From positions 1 to 64,000 of the forward strand of contig JAVDCA010000003.1 in assembly GCA_030848545.1 (NCBI GenBank): a stretch of 64,000 nucleotides of DNA, read 5' to 3'. Positions 54,562 through 63,461 of the stretch are shown in pieces (position 1 is the stretch's first letter; the number at the start of each line of letters is the position of its first letter). The stretch is from Astrobacterium formosum. Its GTDB lineage: Bacteria; Pseudomonadota; Alphaproteobacteria; Rhizobiales; Xanthobacteraceae. The position numbers and the translations under genes are program-made. Below the pieces are notes generated by a model. That model ran no database searches. It had not been told where the DNA came from and saw only the letters and a program-made list of their open reading frames with translations.

Positions 54562-54921
54562 CTAATTCCCCGACCGACCGATGGTGGCGAACGGAATCGT
54601 GTGCCGCTCGGCTTCGCCGCGCCCGTCCGGGTCGGATACCCGCAGCTTCCGCTCGCTCCTTCGCCGATCGATCTCCACCATGAGTTCGCGCGCTTCGTCT
54701 ATCTTCCTGCCGAGCAGATGCACGAGCGTCGTTCCGTTCGCACTGAGATCGTGAACGGTGGCGGCGACGTCGTCGAAGGCGCGGTTCATCTTGGTCGTCG
54801 TCTGGACGAATTCCGCCTCGGACAAGCGCAACCTCTTCAGCTCGCGATGCATCGTCGTTACCCGCCAGGTGGTGATGACGAGCGCGACGAACAGGACCGT
54901 CTCAACGAGATAGGATGTCAT
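54562..54921 (-). CDS. DUF6468-type flagellar membrane protein
   Basis: A 119-residue protein with one N-terminal membrane helix (about 3-20, SYLVETVLFVALVITTWRV), a helical region (MHRELKRLRLSEAEFVQTTTKMNRAFDDVAATVHDL, seen by its residues LK-LR-SE-EF--TT-KMNRAFD) and a charged tail. It matches the small gene usually found between fliM and fliN in Rhizobiales. The start overlaps the fliM end by 20 bp. In Caulobacter the gene after fliM is pflI, a flagellar positioning protein; a similar role here is only a positional inference. Confidence 0.72.
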   Translation of the reverse strand: MTSYLVETVLFVALVITTWRVTTMHRELKRLRLSEAEFVQTTTKMNRAFDDVAATVHDLSANGTTLVHLLGRKIDEARELMVEIDRRRSERKLRVSDPDGRGEAERHTIPFATIGRSGN

Positions 54922-55846
54922 CGATGAACTCTCGCTTCTGATCGACCGGGTCGGTGACCCGCAGGGCATAGGATCCGTCGCTTTGCCCGAGTTCGCACCA
55001 ATACAGGAGCTGGTCGTTGCACTCGAGACGGATGAACGTGCGCGGGGTCGCATCCAGCGCGATCACCTGGCCGATGCGAAGATTGGCGACCTCATCGAGG
55101 GTCAGCAATCGCTCCTCGAGAACCGCCTTGAGCTCGACCTCGGTGCGCTGGATCTCCGTCTGCATCTGCCGGCTCCAGGCCGGATCCGAAGACACCGCGT
55201 CGCCGGAGACGACGTGAGTGAGACTCTGACGCAGAGGATTGAGCGCCGAATGGGGGATGATGACGAACAGTTCACCGCCGCGCGCCAGTGCCTGCAGCAG
55301 GAGATTGGCGCAGACCGCCATGCTGTTTCTCCGCCCGATGACGGCGAAGTCCATCCTGGTTTCGAGGCGCTCGAGCTTGGGCGTGATCTTGGAGATGGTC
55401 GCAAACGCCGCTTGCAGGGCCTTGCCGACGCGGTCGATCAAGGCTTGGCTGACGCGGATCTCGACGTTGGTGAACGATCGCTCTTCGTCCAGCGGCGGTT
55501 CGCCGCCATCGGCCCCGAACAGCACTTCGATCATGGTGAATATGAAGTCGCGATCGAAGCCGACCAGGATGCGCGAATCCCACTCGGGTACGTGGAATAC
55601 GGCCGCGATCGCATTTGGCTCATATGTCTCGAGCATGTCGCCGAGGCGGCCGTTATGGATGCCGTTGAGCGAGAAGTAGGACGGTGAAGTCGACATCGTC
55701 CGGAAGGAATCGGCGCAATAGGTCGCCATGCGGTCGAAGATGACATTGAGCATCGGCAGCCGATCGACCGAGATGCCTGCGGCATCCAGGAGGCGGTCGG
55801 ACAGTGGCTTCTGGTGTTCGTTCGGATTTGCATTTTCGGACATCAT
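54902..55846 (-). CDS. fliM: Flagellar motor switch protein FliM
   Basis: A 314-residue C-ring protein. The middle domain has SLNGIHNGRLGDMLETYEPNAI and SFTNVEIRVSQALIDRVGKAL; the C-terminal SpoA-like domain has ERLLTLDEVANLRIGQVIALDA. The N-terminal CheY-binding motif is not of the enteric LSQ-type form (it reads SDRLLDAAGIS). The ATG overlaps the motA stop by 4 nt. Confidence 0.92.
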   Translation of the reverse strand: MMSENANPNEHQKPLSDRLLDAAGISVDRLPMLNVIFDRMATYCADSFRTMSTSPSYFSLNGIHNGRLGDMLETYEPNAIAAVFHVPEWDSRILVGFDRDFIFTMIEVLFGADGGEPPLDEERSFTNVEIRVSQALIDRVGKALQAAFATISKITPKLERLETRMDFAVIGRRNSMAVCANLLLQALARGGELFVIIPHSALNPLRQSLTHVVSGDAVSSDPAWSRQMQTEIQRTEVELKAVLEERLLTLDEVANLRIGQVIALDATPRTFIRLECNDQLLYWCELGQSDGSYALRVTDPVDQKREFIDDILSR

Positions 55847-56745
55847 GGCCTCGCCGCGGCTGGTTTTTCCGTCCGCTCGGCGGCAGTGCGACCGGCACCG
55901 GCGATCGTCTCGTTCTCGACCACGTCGATAGACGGACGGTCGATGTCGTCGATCATCTTGCGTCCGTGTTCGAGCGCGATCTGCGGCAGGGCGCCGTTCA
56001 TGAAGGCGAGCAGCGTCTGTTTGACGATCGTGTAGGAACGCAGTCGCTTCTCGCGGACCATCTTGACCTTGAGCGCCAGAGGCTCGATCACCGCATAGGA
56101 CAGAAAGATGCCAGCGAATGTCCCGACCAGCGCCGCGCCGATGAAGCTTCCGAGCAGTTTCGGAGACTGATCGATCGCCCCCATCGCCTTGATGACCCCG
56201 AGCACCGCGGCGATGATTCCGAGCGCAGGCAGCGCTTCTGCGATCACCATCAAGGACGTGTACGGCTTGAGCTTGCTGTGGGCGATCGTATGTATCTCCT
56301 CGTCCATCAGCGATTCGATCTCGTGCGTGCGTGCGTTGCCGACCAGCATGAGACGAAAGTAGTCGCAGATGAACTGGGTCAACGAGGCGCTGGCGAGCAC
56401 CGTCGGAAAGGCCATGAAGAGCGACGACGTGTTCGGCGAATCGATGTGGCCCTCCACCTCGTTGCGCGACTTGCCACGCATTTCCCGCATCAAGGCATAG
56501 AGGACGCCGAGGAGATCGAGATACTGCCGCTGCTTAGGCGCGGCGTTCGTCAATGCTTCGAGGATGCCCCGACCGGTGTCGGCGACCACCTTCCAAGGAT
56601 TGGCGACGATGTAGGTCCCCGTCGCCGTACCGGCGATGATGACGAATTCCCATGGTTGCCAAATGACGGCGATATGGCCGCCGAGCGCGACGAAGCCGCC
56701 GAGCAACGAGGCGACCGTGAGGACCATGCCGAAGAGGATACTCAA
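55843..56745 (-). CDS. motA: Flagellar stator protein MotA
   Basis: A 300-residue stator subunit with four membrane helices. Family blocks are SLLGGFVALGGHIAVIWQPWEF at the start, the cytosolic charged loop LMREMRGKSRNEVEGHID that contacts FliG, and ALPALGIIAAVLGVIKAMGAID. The frame starts at TTG 56745; ATG at 56727 would cut the first helix. It is the first gene of the main array and divergent from flgF across 254 bp. motB is 14 kb away. Confidence 0.92.
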   Translation of the reverse strand: MSILFGMVLTVASLLGGFVALGGHIAVIWQPWEFVIIAGTATGTYIVANPWKVVADTGRGILEALTNAAPKQRQYLDLLGVLYALMREMRGKSRNEVEGHIDSPNTSSLFMAFPTVLASASLTQFICDYFRLMLVGNARTHEIESLMDEEIHTIAHSKLKPYTSLMVIAEALPALGIIAAVLGVIKAMGAIDQSPKLLGSFIGAALVGTFAGIFLSYAVIEPLALKVKMVREKRLRSYTIVKQTLLAFMNGALPQIALEHGRKMIDDIDRPSIDVVENETIAGAGRTAAERTEKPAAARP

Positions 56746-56999
56746 TGATTCGCCCCCGTGTGTGCCGACGCGCTGACGATTCGTTTAGAAATCGTGGCTT
56801 ACGCGAGGCTGGCAGGAGACGACACCAGTTCCACGCAAGCCCGTTGGGCGAGCGTGTCGAAAGAATCGACGGGCAAGCGGCGTGACGGTATCGCGCGACA
56901 GCGATGCTCGAGGTCGGCCGGAGGCAGCCGCACGCCGGCACTCCGGATTGGAATTCAAGTCGATACGCACGTCGAAGCCGAACGAGGTACAGCCCCGCC
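56746..56999. promoter_or_regulatory. Divergent promoter region between motA and flgF
   Basis: A 254-bp gap that must hold promoters for the minus-strand motA array and for flgF-fliI. It contains a short dyad ACGAT...ATCGT (around 56776-56796). I find no sigma-54 or sigma-28 consensus and no AGTAGCGT repeat like that before ftcR. It is the most likely place for direct FtcR control, by layout only. Confidence 0.4.
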
Positions 57000-57731
57000 A
57001 TGCAATCTGCACTCTATGTCGGCCTTTCCGCCCAGGTCACCATGCAGAGGCGGCTGGAGACAATCGCCAACAACGTCGCCAACGCCAATACGGCCGGATT
57101 CCGCGCCGATGCCGTCAAGTTCGAAAGCCTGTTGTCGCGCACGGCGGCGCATGCAACGGCGTTCGCGACCGCGGGCGAGAACTACATCAACCGCTCCGCC
57201 GGCAGCGTGACCCGGACCGACAGTACTCTCGATCTTGCCGTCATCGGCACCGGATGGCTGGCTTTCTCCACTCCGACGGGGGTTGTTTACACCCGCGACG
57301 GCCGCATGCAGATAAACGCCGACGGCGAGCTACAGACCACGACCGGACGCCCGATCCTCGACCCCAACGGCGCTCCGATCGTCGTCGATCCGAACGGCGG
57401 TCCGATCACCGTTCTGGTCGACGGCACGATCACGCAGGACGACAATCAGATGGGAGCGATCGGCCTGTTCGAGATTCCTCCAGAGGCAAAGCTGACCCGC
57501 CACGACAATTCGGGCGTCATCCCGGATCGGCCGGCCCAGCCGGTCCTCGATTTCGTCAATTCCGGAGTCCGCCAGGGTTATGTCGAGGGATCGAACGTCA
57601 ACCCGGTGGTCGAGATGACCAAGCTGATCATGGCGACACGCATGTTCGAGAGCGCCAGCTCGCTTATCGAAAACTCGGAAAGCACACTGCAGAACGCGGT
57701 CCGCACCCTGGGCGAGCCGACCAGAACCTGA
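57000..57731 (+). CDS. flgF: Proximal rod protein FlgF
   Basis: A 243-residue rod protein. It opens MQSALYVGLSAQVTMQRRLE with the rod signature IANNVANANTAGFRADAV, has the LAVIGTGWLAFSTPTGVVYTRDG block, and ends GSNVNPVVEMTKLIMATRMFESA. The frame is open upstream, but homology begins at 57000. fliI follows 37 bp downstream. The two form a short plus-strand operon divergent from motA. Confidence 0.93.
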   Translation: MQSALYVGLSAQVTMQRRLETIANNVANANTAGFRADAVKFESLLSRTAAHATAFATAGENYINRSAGSVTRTDSTLDLAVIGTGWLAFSTPTGVVYTRDGRMQINADGELQTTTGRPILDPNGAPIVVDPNGGPITVLVDGTITQDDNQMGAIGLFEIPPEAKLTRHDNSGVIPDRPAQPVLDFVNSGVRQGYVEGSNVNPVVEMTKLIMATRMFESASSLIENSESTLQNAVRTLGEPTRT

Positions 57732-57768
57732 ACGGTTCCCGTGTTTCGATGAAGACCAGGAAGGTCAA

Positions 57769-59094
57769 ATGAACGCCCTCGACAAATTGGCGACCACCCT
57801 GGCGGCGTCGCGACAGACTCTCCCCCTGGTGCGAATCGGCGGCTCGGTGTCGGAAGTCGCGGCGACCCACTATCGGGTCATCGGCCTGTCCAAGCATCTG
57901 AGGCTCGGCGAGATGATCTCGTTCGAAGTCGGCGGGCGCTCGCACATGGGCCAGGTGGTGCGGATCGATCGCGACGGCATCACCGCCAAGGCCTTCGAGC
58001 CACACGCCGCCGCCGGTCTCGGCATGCCGGTCTATCGGATGCCACCTTTGACCCTGTCGCCGCATCCGAGCTGGAAAGGCCGCGTCGTGAACGCGCTCGC
58101 CGAGCCGATCGACGGCAGCGGCCCGCTGCTGCCCGGCGATCACGCGATTTCGATCGATGCGGATCCGCCGGCCCCGATGCGGCGCATGCGCGTGCGCACG
58201 CCGTTGCGCAGCGGCATCCGCGTCGTCGACCTGTTCACGCCGATCTGCGCCGGCCAGCGCATCGGCGTATTCGCCGGCTCCGGGCTCGGCAAGACGACAC
58301 TGCTCTCGATGTTCGCTCAGTGCGCCAACTTCGATACCGTCGTCACCGCCCTTGTGGGTGAACGCGGCCGCGAGGTACGGGAATTCCTCGATGACGCCCT
58401 GGCGCGCAGCCGCGCGCGCGCGATCACAGTGGTGTCGACCGGCGACGAGAGCCCGATGATGCGGCGCCTGGCGCCGCGGACCGCGACGGCGATCGCCGAG
58501 TACTTCCGTGATCGTGGCGAGTCCGTACTGCTCATCGTCGATTCGATCACCCGCTTCGCCCATGCGGCCCGCGACGTCGCGCTCGCGGCCGGCGAGCCGG
58601 CGGTGGCGCGCGGCTATGCTCCGAGCGTTTTCAGCGACCTGCCGCATCTGCTCGAACGCGCCGGACCGGGCGTCGACGGCGGCGGCTCCATCACCGGGAT
58701 ATTCGCCGTGCTGGTCGACGGTGACGATCATAACGAGCCGGTCGCCGACGCCATCCGTGGAACGCTCGACGGCCATATCGTGCTCGACCGAGCGATCGCC
58801 GACCAGGGCCGCTATCCCGCCGTCAACGTGCTGTCGTCGGTGTCCCGCGTCGCCCAGAACGTCTGGACGCCGGAGCAGCGGGGCCTGATCATCAGCCTGC
58901 GCGCCATGATTTCGCGTTTTGAGGATACCCGCGATCTGCGCCTGATGGGCGGCTACCAGCCGGGCCGCGACGCCGAACTGGACAAAGCCGTCCAGCTGGT
59001 GCCCCGCATCTATGACGCCATGCGTCAAACGCCGGACGATGCAGCAAGCACCGATCCGTTCCGCGAACTCAGCGACATGCTCAGGGGCGCGTGA
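57769..59094 (+). CDS. fliI: Flagellar export ATPase FliI
   Basis: A 441-residue ATPase related to the F1 beta subunit. The Walker A motif is GSGLGKTT (about residues 167-174, in FAGSGLGKTTLL). The Walker B region is SVLLIVDSITRFAHAARDVAL. It powers unfolding and entry of export substrates, assisted by FliH (41759-42394) and presumably a FliJ-type stalk. A short, AAGG-type ribosome site precedes the ATG. Its 3' end faces the convergent PLP-enzyme gene. Confidence 0.94.
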   Translation: MNALDKLATTLAASRQTLPLVRIGGSVSEVAATHYRVIGLSKHLRLGEMISFEVGGRSHMGQVVRIDRDGITAKAFEPHAAAGLGMPVYRMPPLTLSPHPSWKGRVVNALAEPIDGSGPLLPGDHAISIDADPPAPMRRMRVRTPLRSGIRVVDLFTPICAGQRIGVFAGSGLGKTTLLSMFAQCANFDTVVTALVGERGREVREFLDDALARSRARAITVVSTGDESPMMRRLAPRTATAIAEYFRDRGESVLLIVDSITRFAHAARDVALAAGEPAVARGYAPSVFSDLPHLLERAGPGVDGGGSITGIFAVLVDGDDHNEPVADAIRGTLDGHIVLDRAIADQGRYPAVNVLSSVSRVAQNVWTPEQRGLIISLRAMISRFEDTRDLRLMGGYQPGRDAELDKAVQLVPRIYDAMRQTPDDAASTDPFRELSDMLRGA

Positions 59095-59145
59095 TCCCGG
59101 ATCATGACGCAATCACTCGTTTGAATCGCAGTATGCCGCCGGATA

Positions 59146-60219
59146 TCAGGCGATGCAGCCGCGCGCCACCACGGGCCGACGCGCGATCGTGCCGTTGACG
59201 TCGATGAGGTGGACTTCGTCGACCATGTTGCTGACCACGCAGGCATGGTTCGGGATGATCCGCACCCGCTCGCCGACCGAAAGACCGATCGGCCGGGTGC
59301 TGACCAGCCGTCCATGCTCTTCCGACAATTGATCGATTGCGATGTCGTCGCGCCCGAGCACATGGCCGTAGCCGGTAAGACCCAGGAGGTCCGACGTCAG
59401 AGCCTTGCTGCCCGCATCCACGATTGCGCGGTTCTCGGCCGGGACGGAGACGACCGTGGCATGGACCGTCAGGGCGCAGTCGTCCCATGACGCCACTCCC
59501 CGGGCGACCAGCGAGCGATCGTTGTAGACGTAGGTTCCCGGCCGGTACTCGGTCGTGACCGGAGCCTCGGCGGCCGACATCATCGACGGCGTGCCGCCGG
59601 AACTGACCACCGGCACCACGAGCCCCTCGGCCTCGACCAATGCCTTCGCGGCTCTCATGAAAGTCTCGACGGCGGCGGTCGCGCCGACGGGCGGATAGGT
59701 CATCAGTCCGCCGAACGCCAGTCCGGGGCTCGCCGCGATCCGGCGCGCGAGTGCGGCGGCTTCTGCCGGGGAGGCAACGCCGCAGCGGTCGGCGCCGGTG
59801 TTGCATTCGACCAGGACGCGGAGCTTTTCCGGTTCCGCCGCGAAAGCCGCCGACAGGCCGGCGGCGACCGCCATGCTGTCGGCAACTACGGCCAGTCGGA
59901 CGCGCCGTGCCAACGTCACCAGCCGCGCCAGCTTGTCCTCGCCGACGATATTGTAGGTGATGAAGACGTCACGGATGGCCGGACAGCCGTCCACCATCGC
60001 CACCGCCTCGGAGATCTTCTGGCAGGTGACGCCGATGGCGCCGGCGTCGAGCTGCATCCTGGCGATCTCGGGCAGCTTGTGGGTCTTGATGTGCGGCCGC
60101 ACCGCGAGACCATGCGCATTCGCATAGGCCTGAAATCGTTCGATGTTTCGCCGCGCTACGGCCAGATCGACAAACACGGCCGGCGTCGGGACGCCGCCGA
60201 ACCTCGACTCCCACGACAT
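59146..60219 (-). CDS. DSD1-family PLP enzyme (D-threonine aldolase / D-hydroxyaspartate dehydratase type)
   Basis: A 357-residue fold-type III PLP enzyme. The PLP lysine is in RPHIKTHKLPEIARMQ. The C-terminal metal site of the DSD1/D-threonine aldolase family is visible as PNHACVVSNMVDEVHLID (His and Cys). Such enzymes act on D-beta-hydroxy amino acids, either cleaving them to glycine plus aldehyde or dehydrating them to ammonia and a keto acid. The divergent neighbour is a polar amino-acid ABC transporter, followed by a RidA protein, which supports a dehydratase making enamine/imine intermediates. The exact substrate is inferred. Confidence 0.85.
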   Translation of the reverse strand: MSWESRFGGVPTPAVFVDLAVARRNIERFQAYANAHGLAVRPHIKTHKLPEIARMQLDAGAIGVTCQKISEAVAMVDGCPAIRDVFITYNIVGEDKLARLVTLARRVRLAVVADSMAVAAGLSAAFAAEPEKLRVLVECNTGADRCGVASPAEAAALARRIAASPGLAFGGLMTYPPVGATAAVETFMRAAKALVEAEGLVVPVVSSGGTPSMMSAAEAPVTTEYRPGTYVYNDRSLVARGVASWDDCALTVHATVVSVPAENRAIVDAGSKALTSDLLGLTGYGHVLGRDDIAIDQLSEEHGRLVSTRPIGLSVGERVRIIPNHACVVSNMVDEVHLIDVNGTIARRPVVARGCIA

Positions 60220-60369
60220 CGCGTCGAGCTCCTGTCGTTCTTTCGACCATCAAAACGGGGCTGCTTGACAAGCTATGGAACCTGGGGCTGATGGTGTCAA
60301 TCCAACATGGCGGGCGCATGTCCGTTATTGTGGAACACATCAGACCGGTTCGAGATTGGAGGTTACAAA
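60220..60369. promoter_or_regulatory. Divergent control region of the PLP-enzyme gene and the ABC operon
   Basis: A 150-bp gap. TTGACA (60265-60270) resembles a -35 element, but no good -10 is spaced 17 bp from it. TGTG-GAA-CACA (60329-60339) is a dyad and TATGGAAC (60274-60281) a related half-site; TGGAAC-type sites are common IclR-family targets. The IclR-type gene starting at 63904 is a plausible regulator. Confidence 0.4.
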
Positions 60370-61218
60370 ATGGCCTTCCTGCTCCGCGGCAGCGCCCTTG
60401 CGCTTCCCGTCCTGCTCGCATGCATGTCGCTGCCGGCTTCAGCCCAACAGGCGACCAGCAAACTCGATGAGGTCCTCAAGCGCGGCCAGCTCATCATGGG
60501 AACCGGCAGCACCAACGCGCCCTGGCATTTCAAGAGCGCCGACGACAAGCTGCAGGGTTTCGACATCGACATGGGCCGTATCGTCGCCAAGGCCCTGTTC
60601 GGCGATCCCGACAAGATCCAGTTCGTCAACCAGTCGTCGGACGCGCGCATTCCCAACATCACCACCAACAAGGTCGACATCACCTGCCAGTTCATGACCG
60701 TGACCGGCACCCGCGCCCAGCAGATCGCCTTCACGATTCCTTACTATCGGGAAGGCGTCGGCCTGATGCTCAAGGCGGGCGGCAAATATGCCGACTACGC
60801 CGCCCTCAAGGCGGCCGGCAAGGCGATCAAGATATCGGTGCTGCAGAACGTCTACGCCGAGGCGATGGTGAAGGCGGCGCTTCCGGACGCCGCCGTCGAC
60901 CAGTACGACTCCGTCGATCTCATCTATCAGGCGCTCGAATCCGGCCGCGCCGACGCGGTCGCGACCGACCAGTCCTCCATCGCCTGGTACATGACCCAGA
61001 GGCCGGGGCGCTACAAGGATGCCGGCTATGGCTGGAATCCGCAGACCTATGCCTGCGGCGTCAAGCGTGGCGACCAGGACTGGCTGAACTTCGTCAACAC
61101 CGCCTTGCACGAGGCCATGACCGGCGTCGAGTTCGACTTCTACGCCAAGTCGTTCAAGACTTGGTTCGGCAAGGATCTGCCGCCGCCGAAGATCGGGTTC
61201 CCGGTGGAATTCAAGTGA
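60370..61218 (+). CDS. Polar amino-acid ABC transporter substrate-binding protein
   Basis: A 282-residue periplasmic binding protein with signal peptide (MAFLLRGSALALPVLLACMS, cleavage near ASAQ). The SBP_bac_3 domain shows LKRGQLIMGTGSTNAPWHF, GFDIDMGRIVAKALF and the late GVKRGDQDWLNFVN. GGAGG is spaced 7 nt before ATG. It passes its ligand to the two permeases downstream. The ligand is probably an amino acid or hydroxy-amino acid, given the neighbours. Confidence 0.9.
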   Translation: MAFLLRGSALALPVLLACMSLPASAQQATSKLDEVLKRGQLIMGTGSTNAPWHFKSADDKLQGFDIDMGRIVAKALFGDPDKIQFVNQSSDARIPNITTNKVDITCQFMTVTGTRAQQIAFTIPYYREGVGLMLKAGGKYADYAALKAAGKAIKISVLQNVYAEAMVKAALPDAAVDQYDSVDLIYQALESGRADAVATDQSSIAWYMTQRPGRYKDAGYGWNPQTYACGVKRGDQDWLNFVNTALHEAMTGVEFDFYAKSFKTWFGKDLPPPKIGFPVEFK

Positions 61219-61229
61219 GTTCGACGGCC

Positions 61230-61299
61230 CCGGGCGGCGAGCCTCCGCCCGGCGACGCCCGTAACAACGATCGGAAGGCGGCCGGTCCGGCCGTCTTCC
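61230..61299 (+). promoter_or_regulatory. Two hairpins after the binding-protein gene
   Basis: CCGGGCGG (61230-61237) pairs with CCGCCCGG (61245-61252). Then GGAAGGCGGCCGG (61273-61285) pairs with CCGGCCGTCTTCC (61287-61299), 13 bp with one G-T pair. Such hairpins between binding protein and permease commonly stabilise the first gene's mRNA and lower downstream expression. No T-run is present. Confidence 0.6.
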
Positions 61300-61332
61300 C
61301 GTGCGGGGCCATACGGCGATGAGATAGCGGCG

Positions 61333-61995
61333 ATGGGATACACGCTGAATTTCGACGCCGTCTGGCGCAGCCTCGAACTTCTGCTGCAGGGGCTCGCGCT
61401 CAGCCTCGCTCTGGCGGTCGTGGCGATCCTGATCGGCGCAGTGCTCGGCCTAGCCCTCGCCTTCGCGTTGAAATCGAAGGCGTGGTGGTTGAACCGGCCG
61501 GCGTTGGTCTACGTCACCATCGTACGCAACCTGCCGATCTTGGTCCTCGTTCTGTTTTCCTATTTCGCCCTTCCACAGATGGGCATCGCGCTGGGCAAGA
61601 TCGAGAGCTTCGTCGCCACGCTGGCGGTCTACGCCACCGCCTATCTGGCCGAAGTGTTCCGCGCCGGCCTGCAGACCATTCCGCGCGGATTGACCGAAGC
61701 TGGCCTCGCCATCGGCCTGACACGAGGCCAGATCCGCCGTTCGATTATCATTCCCCTGATGCTGCGCAACACGCTGCCTTCGCTTTCCTCGACCCTCATC
61801 TCGCTCTTCAAGGACACGTCGCTGGCCGCCGCCATCTCGGTGCCGGAACTGACCTTCGAGGCGCGCAAGATCAACGTCGAGACGTTTCGCGTCATCGAAA
61901 CCTGGATCGTCGCTTCGCTCCTCTATGTCGCCACCTGTTCGGTGATCGCCGCGCTGCTGCGCGCTCTCGAACGGCGGCTGGCCATTCCAAGGTGA
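61333..61995 (+). CDS. Amino-acid ABC transporter permease (HisM/GlnP family)
   Basis: A 220-residue inner-membrane permease. The EAA loop that contacts the ATPase reads GLTEAGLAIGLTRGQIRRSIIIP. Family residues also appear in YVTIVRNLPILVLVLF. It probably heterodimerises with the next gene product. The gap of 114 bp from the binding-protein gene contains two hairpins. The stop lies 5 bp before the next ATG. Confidence 0.92.
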   Translation: MGYTLNFDAVWRSLELLLQGLALSLALAVVAILIGAVLGLALAFALKSKAWWLNRPALVYVTIVRNLPILVLVLFSYFALPQMGIALGKIESFVATLAVYATAYLAEVFRAGLQTIPRGLTEAGLAIGLTRGQIRRSIIIPLMLRNTLPSLSSTLISLFKDTSLAAAISVPELTFEARKINVETFRVIETWIVASLLYVATCSVIAALLRALERRLAIPR

Positions 61996-62000
61996 CGTCG

Positions 62001-62672
62001 ATGTTCGATCTGCAGAGCTTCCTGAACGAATTGTGGATTGCCCGCTGGGCCGTCCTCTTCGGGCTCGGCACGACGGTGGCGATTTCGGCATTGGCGATCG
62101 TGTTCGGTTCCATCGTCGGCACCCTCGTCGGTCTCGCCCTGACCTATGGGGGCCGCTTTCTGCGCTTGGCTGTCCGCGCCTATACGGACTTCGTCCGCGG
62201 CACGCCGGTGCTCGTGCTGGTGCTCGCCAGCTACTACGTGATGTCCACCGTCGGCATCAATCTGACCCCGTTCCAGGCCGGAGTCCTGGCCCTCGCGGTC
62301 TTCTGCTCCTCTCACGTCGGCGAAATCGTCCGAGGCGCGCTGCAGGCGATCCCCAAGGGACAGATGGAAGCCGCCAAGGCGATCGGCCTGACCTTCCGCC
62401 AGACGTTCCTCTGGGTGCTGCTGCCCCAGGCGCTACGCCAGATCCTGCCCACCTGGGTCAACACGGCCGCTGAAATGGTGAAGGCCTCGACGCTCTTGTC
62501 GGTCATCGGCGTCTCCGAGCTGCTGCTGCGGACGCAGGAGATCATCTCTCGCAACTTCCTGAGCCTGGAATTCTATTTCTTCGCCGGCGCCCTCTACTTC
62601 GTCATCAATTTCGGCATCGAGCTGTTCGGCAAATACGTCGAGCGCAAGACCGCCGTCGCCGGACAGGGATGA
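62001..62672 (+). CDS. Amino-acid ABC transporter permease (HisM/GlnP family), second subunit
   Basis: A 223-residue permease. It has the [16 protein letters not shown] block and the EAA loop [25 protein letters not shown] (key residues EAA-AIG-------V-LPQA). ATG at 62001 is used with AAGG 8 nt before; a GTG at 61992 that overlaps the previous stop is possible. Its stop overlaps the ATPase start. Confidence 0.92.
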   Translation: MFDLQSFLNELWIARWAVLFGLGTTVAISALAIVFGSIVGTLVGLALTYGGRFLRLAVRAYTDFVRGTPVLVLVLASYYVMSTVGINLTPFQAGVLALAVFCSSHVGEIVRGALQAIPKGQMEAAKAIGLTFRQTFLWVLLPQALRQILPTWVNTAAEMVKASTLLSVIGVSELLLRTQEIISRNFLSLEFYFFAGALYFVINFGIELFGKYVERKTAVAGQG

Positions 62673-63445
62673 GATCGATGTCGTCGCTTCTCGAAATCCA
62701 GGGATTGCACAAGCGCTTCGGCACCACGGAAGTACTCAAGGGCGTCGACTGCGCAGTCCGCCAGAGCGAGGTTGTCGCCATCATCGGCTCGTCCGGTTCA
62801 GGCAAAACGACTCTCCTGCGCTGCATCAACATGCTGGAGGACTTTCAGGCCGGCCGCATCGTGCTCGACGGGGAGGAAATCGGTTACGAGACCCGCGACG
62901 GCGTCCGGCGGCGAAAATCCGAGAAGGAGATCGCCCGCCAGCGGGCGCTGACCGGGATGGCTTTCCAGCAGTTCAATCTCTTTCCCCACCTGACGGCGGC
63001 GGAAAACGTGATGCTGGGGCTCGTCAAGCTGAAGCGCATGAGCCGCGACGAGGCCCGCACACTGGCCATGCGCTGGCTCGACCGGGTCGGGCTCGCCGAA
63101 CGCGCCGATCATTTTCCCGGCCAGCTGTCCGGCGGCCAGCAGCAACGCGTCGCCATCGCCCGCGCCATCGCCATGCAGCCGAAACTGATGCTGTTCGACG
63201 AGGTAACTTCCGCGCTGGATCCCGAGCTCGTGGGCGAAGTCCTGCAGGTCATCAAGGGACTGGCCGCCGACGGCATGACGATGATGCTAGTCACCCACGA
63301 AATGCGCTTCGCCCACGAGGTCGCCGGCCGGGTCATTTTCATGAACGGCGGCGTGATCGGTGAAGAAGGCAATCCGAAGAAGATGTTTCTCGCCCCGCAA
63401 ACCGAGCGGCTGGCGGAGTTCCTGAAATCATCCAGTTTCAACTGA
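62669..63445 (+). CDS. Amino-acid ABC transporter ATP-binding protein (GlnQ/HisP type)
   Basis: A 258-residue ATPase. The Walker A motif is GSSGSGKTT, the Q-loop is in [13 protein letters not shown], the signature is [14 protein letters not shown], and Walker B is [14 protein letters not shown]. It energises the two permeases upstream. ATG at 62669 overlaps the preceding stop by 4 nt; ATG at 62678 is an alternative. Confidence 0.95.
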   Translation: MRSMSSLLEIQGLHKRFGTTEVLKGVDCAVRQSEVVAIIGSSGSGKTTLLRCINMLEDFQAGRIVLDGEEIGYETRDGVRRRKSEKEIARQRALTGMAFQQFNLFPHLTAAENVMLGLVKLKRMSRDEARTLAMRWLDRVGLAERADHFPGQLSGGQQQRVAIARAIAMQPKLMLFDEVTSALDPELVGEVLQVIKGLAADGMTMMLVTHEMRFAHEVAGRVIFMNGGVIGEEGNPKKMFLAPQTERLAEFLKSSSFN

Positions 63446-63461
63446 GAGAAGACATCGACCA

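Noticed and set aside
56746-56999. Sigma-54 promoter upstream of motA or flgF (a TGGCAGG sequence)
   Set aside because: The GC of the -12 element is not at the required 10-bp distance from the GG.
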